Source: Ralstonia sp. 25mfcol4.1 (GTDB taxonomy: Bacteria > Pseudomonadota > Gammaproteobacteria > Burkholderiales > Burkholderiaceae). Taken from it: 35,890 nt of DNA. The translations under genes and the position numbers were made by a program. The stretch is from positions 1 through 35,890 of the forward strand of contig NZ_FNJO01000027.1 of NCBI RefSeq assembly GCF_900104095.1. The letters are read 5' to 3'. Within the stretch, counting starts at the first letter, position 1. Each line of letters begins with the position of its first letter. Of this stretch, positions 32,461 to 35,890 are shown one piece after another. Under the pieces are notes generated by a model. The model saw only the letters and a list, made by a program, of their open reading frames with translations. It had not been told where the DNA came from and ran no database searches.

Positions 32461-32646
32461 TCATTCGGCCACGCATGTGGTGTCATCGGGCTGGCAGGGC
32501 GCCAGCAGCATGCGGTCGATGGTCCAGCTTCCGGATGCCGATGCCGGGGTGCCGGGCGACGCGGCGCGCGCGGTCCACGATGCCGGGGCCAGGTCGCCCA
32601 GGCCAACCGGGATGCCGGTCATCGCGATCAGTTGCGCCGGCTGAAC
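32461..32646 (-). pseudogene. C-terminal stub of an upstream gene, possibly the TpsA partner
   Basis: A minus-strand frame of 61 codons with gene-like codon use ends at a TGA 38 bp before the tpsB start. It reads from AQLIAMTGIPVGLGDLA to RMLLAPCQPDDTTCVAE. It lacks a start, and its beginning coincides with the end of the Old-Yellow-Enzyme fragment near 32640, which suggests a deletion junction. Its place directly upstream of tpsB is where tpsA normally lies. A closely spaced C-terminal Cys pair recalls the HMW1-type exoprotein anchor. The identification is inference. Confidence 0.4.
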
Positions 32647-33033
32647 AGCCGGATGCGGTTATCGAGCGATCCGCCGTAGTGGTCCGTCCGCTTGTTGGTG
32701 CCCGGCCAGAAGAACTGGTCGAACAGGTAGCCCTGGGCGGCATGGATCTCGACGCCGTCGAAGCCCACGCGCTGCGCATTGCGGGCGCCTTCGGCAAACG
32801 CGGCGATGACCGCATCGATGTCCTGCTGCGTCGCGGCGTCTCCATCGCGCGTCAGCGGATGGCCGATGCCGCCGAACCAGCCAGACGGGCCGATCCGGTG
32901 CGGAGCCGGCTCGCCATCGGCACGTTTCTCGTACAGGCTTTCCACCGTGCGCTGCTTCATCTGCCCCATATGCCAGAGCTGCGCGAACATCGGCGTGTCT
33001 TCGGCATGCACGGGGGCGGACCACTTCCGCCCA
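32628..33033 (-). pseudogene. Fragment of an NADH:flavin oxidoreductase (Old Yellow Enzyme family)
   Basis: The minus-strand frame reads VHAEDTPMFAQLWHMGQM, then a stretch ending RVGFDGVEIHAAQGYLFDQ, FFWPGTNKRTDHYGGSLDN and RIRLFS. This is the middle of an OYE TIM barrel, including the substrate-binding HxA block (EIHAAQGYL) and the NxR region (GSLDNRIRL). About 120 residues remain of a ~360-residue enzyme. The N-terminal FMN-binding part and the C-terminal third are absent. Both ends abut unrelated remnants: an epoxide-hydrolase piece on the opposite strand to the right and the stub before tpsB to the left. Confidence 0.85.
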
Positions 33034-33046
33034 TCCCGCCACGGAG

Positions 33047-33640
33047 ATGGCCCGCCAGGAGGTCCCCGGGTTGAACGCGATCGACGTCAACCTGCAGTTC
33101 GTCGTGCCGCACCAGTTGCCCGCAACGCCGACCGCCGAGGTGCAGGTCGCCATCGACCAGGTGATGCGCTTTGCGACGGACGGTTCGTACTATCACACCT
33201 GCAGGTCACGCGCGCGCAGACCATCGGCTACGCGCTGGCGGATTCCCCCCCCAGCGGGCAGGCGGCATGGATCTACGAGAAGCTCTCCGCATGGTCGGAC
33301 AGCAACGAGAATCCGGAATCCGTGCTGTCCTATGACCAGATGCTCGACAACATCATGTTCTACTGGGTGACGAACATGGCGCTTCGTCGGCGCGCATGTA
33401 CGCGGAGAACGCCGACCTGACGTTTGCGCCGGTGCCGCTCGATATTCCGGTTGCCGTCACGGTGTTCCCGGGCGAAATTTACACCCCCCGTGCCACTGGT
33501 GCGAGCAGACGCACAGCAGGATGTTCTCCTGGAACCGCGTGCCGAAGGGCGGCCACTTCGCCGCGTTCGAGCAGCCGAAGACCTTCGTGGAAGAGTTGCG
33601 CGCCGCATTCACAATGCCAGCGCATCGGCTGACGGGCAGT
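33047..33640 (+). pseudogene. Frameshifted C-terminal remnant of an epoxide hydrolase
   Basis: Successive plus-strand frames reconstruct the C-terminal half of an alpha/beta-fold epoxide hydrolase. They read LNAIDVNLQFVVP...RFATDGSYYH, then after a shift near 33203 LQVTRAQTIGYALADSP...WIYEKLSAWSDSNENPES...LDNIMFYWVTN. After a shift near 33379 comes SSARMYAENADLTFAPVPLD...GEIYTP, and after a shift in the C-run at 33484-33489 (one C short) HWCEQTHSRMFSWNRVPKG and GHFAAFEQPKTFVEEL. The nucleophile-Asp region is missing, while the catalytic His (KGGHFAAF) survives. Three frameshifts and the lost N-terminus make it a pseudogene. Confidence 0.85.
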
Positions 33641-33657
33641 GTTGCCGAGAAAAAGGG

Positions 33658-33687
33658 GGGCGTTCCGCAAGGGACGCCCATTTTTTT
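33658..33687 (+). terminator. Rho-independent terminator (plus strand)
   Basis: GGGCGTTCC (33658-33666) pairs with GGGACGCCC (33671-33679) around GCAA, nine pairs with one wobble, followed by A and seven Ts. It closes the epoxide-hydrolase remnant and was presumably the terminator of the original gene. Confidence 0.9.
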
Positions 33688-33698
33688 GCGGCGAGAGG

Positions 33699-33727
33699 GA
33701 AAAAAATGGCCCGGCGTTTGCCGGGCC
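33699..33727 (-). terminator. Rho-independent terminator (minus strand)
   Basis: GGCCCGGC (33708-33715) / GCCGGGCC (33720-33727) is a perfect 8-bp stem around GTTT. On the minus strand it is followed by A and seven Ts. It lies about 170 bp downstream of the DUF2721 gene and faces the plus-strand terminator 12 bp away. Confidence 0.88.
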
Positions 33728-33894
33728 GATCAGGAGTGCCCGACGAGCGCACCGTCAGTTGGAGGATGGAGAACGGAGCGTTGTCGGATGCAGGTCTGGC
33801 GAGCCAATGTCAGAGCCTGGGATTCACGATAGCGGGTTTCCGTCGTGGCATCCACGGACCGGACCGTGAAACTGTTTTCCTGCCCCACGCACAA

Positions 33895-34287
33895 TCACGG
33901 GGCGACCCCGTATGACCAGCTTTCGACAAACAGGGTGATGACGCCGAGGATCAGCGCGATGCCGCCGACGGTGACCGCGCAGAGCACCGCCGGATTGGCG
34001 AATGCGTCCGCCCCGGGGGCGATGGTCTGCTCGATGCACAGCCCCAGCATGGCGATCAGCGTACCGGTGCCGAAGCTGCCGACTGCAGTCTGCAGCAACA
34101 ACATCGCGCGCCGCAGTAGCGTGACGCGACGGGCGGCATGAAGGTCCACGACAGCCGGCCTGATAGCCTGCCTGTCGAGGGCAATGCCTAGGCGATTAGT
34201 CGCATCCAGCAGCAGGACCGTGGAAGCATTGGTCAGCAGGGCAGGGCCGGTGATCAGCGACAGTGTGGAGGCAAGGCTGGCTGACAT
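33895..34287 (-). CDS. DUF2721 family membrane protein
   Basis: This 130-aa protein has three hydrophobic segments: ~5-28 (ASTLSLITGPALLTNASTVLLL), ~60-85 (AMLLLQTAVGSFGTGTLIAMLGL) and ~100-122 (AVLCAVTVGGIALILGVITLFVES). A basic linker with RRVTLLRRAMLLLQTAV lies between the first two. The pattern and the polar N-terminal TNASTVLLLDATNR block fit the DUF2721 family of small inner-membrane proteins of unknown function. It is on the same strand as the glutathione S-transferase, 61 bp downstream of it across a 9-bp hairpin, so the two may share a transcript. No ribosome site is clear before ATG 34287. Confidence 0.82.
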   Translation of the reverse strand: MSASLASTLSLITGPALLTNASTVLLLDATNRLGIALDRQAIRPAVVDLHAARRVTLLRRAMLLLQTAVGSFGTGTLIAMLGLCIEQTIAPGADAFANPAVLCAVTVGGIALILGVITLFVESWSYGVAP

Positions 34288-34304
34288 GGTGTGGGATGCG
34301 GTCT

Positions 34305-34327
34305 CCCGGAGCCGAAGGGGCTCCGGG
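34305..34327. other. Strong hairpin between the GST and DUF2721 genes
   Basis: CCCGGAGCC (34305-34313) and GGCTCCGGG (34319-34327) form a perfect 9-bp stem around GAAGG, 21 bp after the GST stop on the minus strand. No T-run follows on either strand. It may attenuate transcription or stabilise the upstream mRNA. Confidence 0.45.
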
Positions 34328-34348
34328 CATTGCGCGGAAGGAAGCGGA

Positions 34349-34993
34349 TCAGGCGGCGGCCTTTAATGCGTCGTGCTTGGCGACCAGTTCGGCTTCGTCC
34401 TTGAGGGCTTTCTTCACGGAAGTGCGTGCTTCGATGCGGGCGATGTAGTCGAAGAAATTCTTCAGGTGCGTGATCGGCGCGCCTGAGCGCTCGTGCCACA
34501 GCGTGGCCCAGACGTAGGCGTCCGCCACGGTGAACTTGTCACCCGTCAGGTAGGCACGGCCGTCGGCCAGTTGGGCGTCCAGCGTCGCGTAGGCCGTTAC
34601 AAGCTTGTCGCGTGTCCACTGAGTGCCGAACTCCGTCTGCAGCTTGCGCATCAGCGGGATGTGCTTCTGCGCGATCTCGGTGGCGATGAAGGTCAGCAAC
34701 TGGTCGAACTTCACGCGCTCCAGCGTGCCGTGCTGCGGGATCAGGCCGGCGCCCAGATGCTGGTCGGCCAGATACGACGTGATAACGATCGTCTCGGTCA
34801 GGTGGCTCTTGGCCTCGTCGTCGAGCACCAGCACCGGCACGTAGCCGAGCGGGTTGACCTGGCTGAAATCGTCATTGGCCGAGGTGCTCTTGCCGAACAC
34901 GTCGTAGTGCACCAGCTCGGGCTCCAGACCCAGTTCGTTGGCGATGACCTGAACGGCGAGCGAGCAAGTAGCTTGGGCGATATAGAGTTTCAT
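34349..34993 (-). CDS. gst: Glutathione S-transferase (beta-class-like)
   Basis: This 214-aa cytosolic enzyme has an N-terminal thioredoxin-like domain (~1-80) starting MKLYIAQATCSLAVQV, with Cys10 and Ser11 in the catalytic position of bacterial beta-class GSTs. It also has the cis-Pro block GYVPVLVLDD and the TETIVITSYLAD glutathione-binding turn. The all-helical C-terminal domain (~88-214) contains LTGDKFTVADAYVWATL, the conserved folding motif. It conjugates or exchanges glutathione on electrophiles. AAGGGA lies about 10 nt before ATG 34993. The gene is followed by the DUF2721 gene on the same strand. Confidence 0.93.
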   Translation of the reverse strand: MKLYIAQATCSLAVQVIANELGLEPELVHYDVFGKSTSANDDFSQVNPLGYVPVLVLDDEAKSHLTETIVITSYLADQHLGAGLIPQHGTLERVKFDQLLTFIATEIAQKHIPLMRKLQTEFGTQWTRDKLVTAYATLDAQLADGRAYLTGDKFTVADAYVWATLWHERSGAPITHLKNFFDYIARIEARTSVKKALKDEAELVAKHDALKAAA

Positions 34994-35588
34994 GGCGATG
35001 GTCCCTTCGGGTTGAGTAACTGGGTGCGTGGCGCTTGTCCGGAGATCGGCATCGGCGCCATGGATGCCACTGTACTAACGACGATCGGGGCGATAAAGAC
35101 GCCATGCGGCGTCAGACCGTATCCATTTTGGAGACAAATTTCGGCAACTTTGGACGGAGATCTGGGTACACAGCCTGGTCATACTGGCCCGCAAGGGCCC
35201 ATCAACCAGCGGTTCCGCCTGTGCAAGCCGACAAAGTCATATCAAGCGTGACTGCGCAATGCATTTCGTCAATTCGAACCGCTGCTGCGCGCGGTACCAT
35301 TTTGTGGCTTGCCGAGCTATTAGGCCCCTGCGTCCGTCTATGACAGCAAAGCAGACGATTGCCGAGCATGTGGGCAATAGCGCCTTATGGCCGGAGACGG
35401 CCATCGCGCCTTTTAGTTTTTGGACGTCGTTTCACCGGTAGAACCTGTCGGTGCCCGGCATCAGCGGGCGAATACGGCGTCCGTCAACGTAATGTGCCTA
35501 GACTATTTCATCGGGCCTGCTACACGATTCCCGTGCCTGTTCGTAGGGGGGAGCGGTTGATTGAGGTAATCTTCGGACAACCCCCTAG
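34994..35588. other. Long intergenic region before the insertion sequence
   Basis: About 595 bp with several lower-GC patches. Short plus-strand frames (for example 35340-35441, 33 aa) have no ribosome site and no recognisable family. I see no tRNA, terminator or clear promoter apart from what the GST gene needs at the left end. It may be old mobile-element debris. Confidence 0.4.
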
Positions 35589-35610
35589 CAGGCTGCTGAA
35601 GTACTCCCCG
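35589..35610. repeat. Probable terminal inverted repeat of the insertion sequence
   Basis: CAGGCTGCTGAAGTACTC lies about 145 bp beyond the transposase stop. It resembles the CAGGCTGTTGAAAAA-type ends common among DDE insertion sequences. A CTAG-containing sequence just before it could be part of the target. The other end lies outside the window, so neither the repeat nor a target duplication can be confirmed. Confidence 0.4.
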
Positions 35611-35733
35611 CACAAGCGGTATGCTTTTCGCCTGTGCAGGTGAGTACTGTCTGGTTTCACAATCCGCAAGCCGCGCACCGCTGAATCGAGTTTTTCGGCT
35701 GCTGGGCACCAGTTTGCGGCTTCATTTCCCCGA

Positions 35734-35890
35734 TTACCGCAACTGCGGACGGATTTGTCCCAGCGAACGCATGCGCACGAGGTTGTAGGCGGCCATGCTC
35801 AGGACGAACATCTGATCGACTCGCTTCAATCCGCGCACCATCACCTGGCGCATGCGTCCGACCGTCTTGACCCATCCAAAGCCTTGCTCG
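35734..35890 (-). mobile_element. Insertion sequence transposase, 3' end (partial)
   Basis: The minus strand reads EQGFGWVKTVGRMRQVMVRG and LKRVDQMFVLSMAAYNLVRM, then RSLGQIRPQLR and a stop at 35734. This is the C-terminal end of a DDE transposase of the IS5/IS1182-like kind: the catalytic Glu helix region is followed by the AAYNLVRM tail. 51 codons are in the window; the rest continues to the right. Intactness cannot be judged. Confidence 0.85.

Noticed and set aside
35340..35441. 33-codon plus-strand open frame
   Set aside because: No ribosome site, no recognisable motif and codon use unlike the neighbouring genes.

Overview
GC-rich Burkholderiales chromosomal DNA, most likely Cupriavidus or Ralstonia. 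The evidence is the 23S/5S sequence, GC-rich third codon positions, a Bug/TctC periplasmic binding protein, DUF3422 and FmdB proteins and a lysine/alanine-rich H1-like histone. The left edge is the 3' end of a ribosomal RNA operon (23S tail, 5S, strong terminator). A second-looking vegetative sigma factor close to an rRNA operon would suit a secondary chromosome of such an organism; this is inference.

Layout. 1-365: 23S end, 5S rRNA and terminator. 474-1448: a RES/Xre-type toxin-antitoxin pair with a candidate promoter and paired operator sites. 1516-7410: a small lipoprotein, an RpoD-type sigma-70, a patatin-like phospholipase, an HD phosphohydrolase and a class III adenylate cyclase fused to an FHA domain. 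7725-9080: a DUF3422 membrane protein. 9239-15414: a LysR regulator, then a four-gene catabolic operon (TauD-type dioxygenase, DUF849/BKACE cleavage enzyme, Bug binding protein, quinone oxidoreductase) faced by a convergent AraC-type regulator. Two 16-bp direct repeats 21 bp apart precede the operon. 15623-18551: a cardiolipin-synthase-like phospholipase D, an H1-like histone and a small hypothetical protein.

18850-29844 is the most coherent system. A minus-strand operon encodes a complete UrtABCDE-type ABC transporter followed by formamidase FmdA and zinc-ribbon protein FmdB. Divergent from it are a very large hybrid histidine kinase, whose sensor part is a whole NCS1-type (cytosine/purine permease-like) transporter, and a translationally coupled REC-LuxR response regulator. 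A sigma-54-like GG-N10-GC site lies just upstream of the kinase. My reading is a nitrogen-scavenging locus: take up short amides (or urea), hydrolyse formamide to ammonia and formate, and control this through a transporter-derived sensor.

29845-33690 is eroded: an NHL-repeat tail, a complete TpsB outer-membrane transporter, a possible C-terminal stub of its TpsA partner, an Old-Yellow-Enzyme fragment and a frameshifted epoxide-hydrolase fragment. A pair of oppositely oriented terminators closes it. 33895-34993 carries a DUF2721 membrane protein and a glutathione S-transferase. The window ends inside an insertion sequence whose transposase 3' end lies at 35734-35890.
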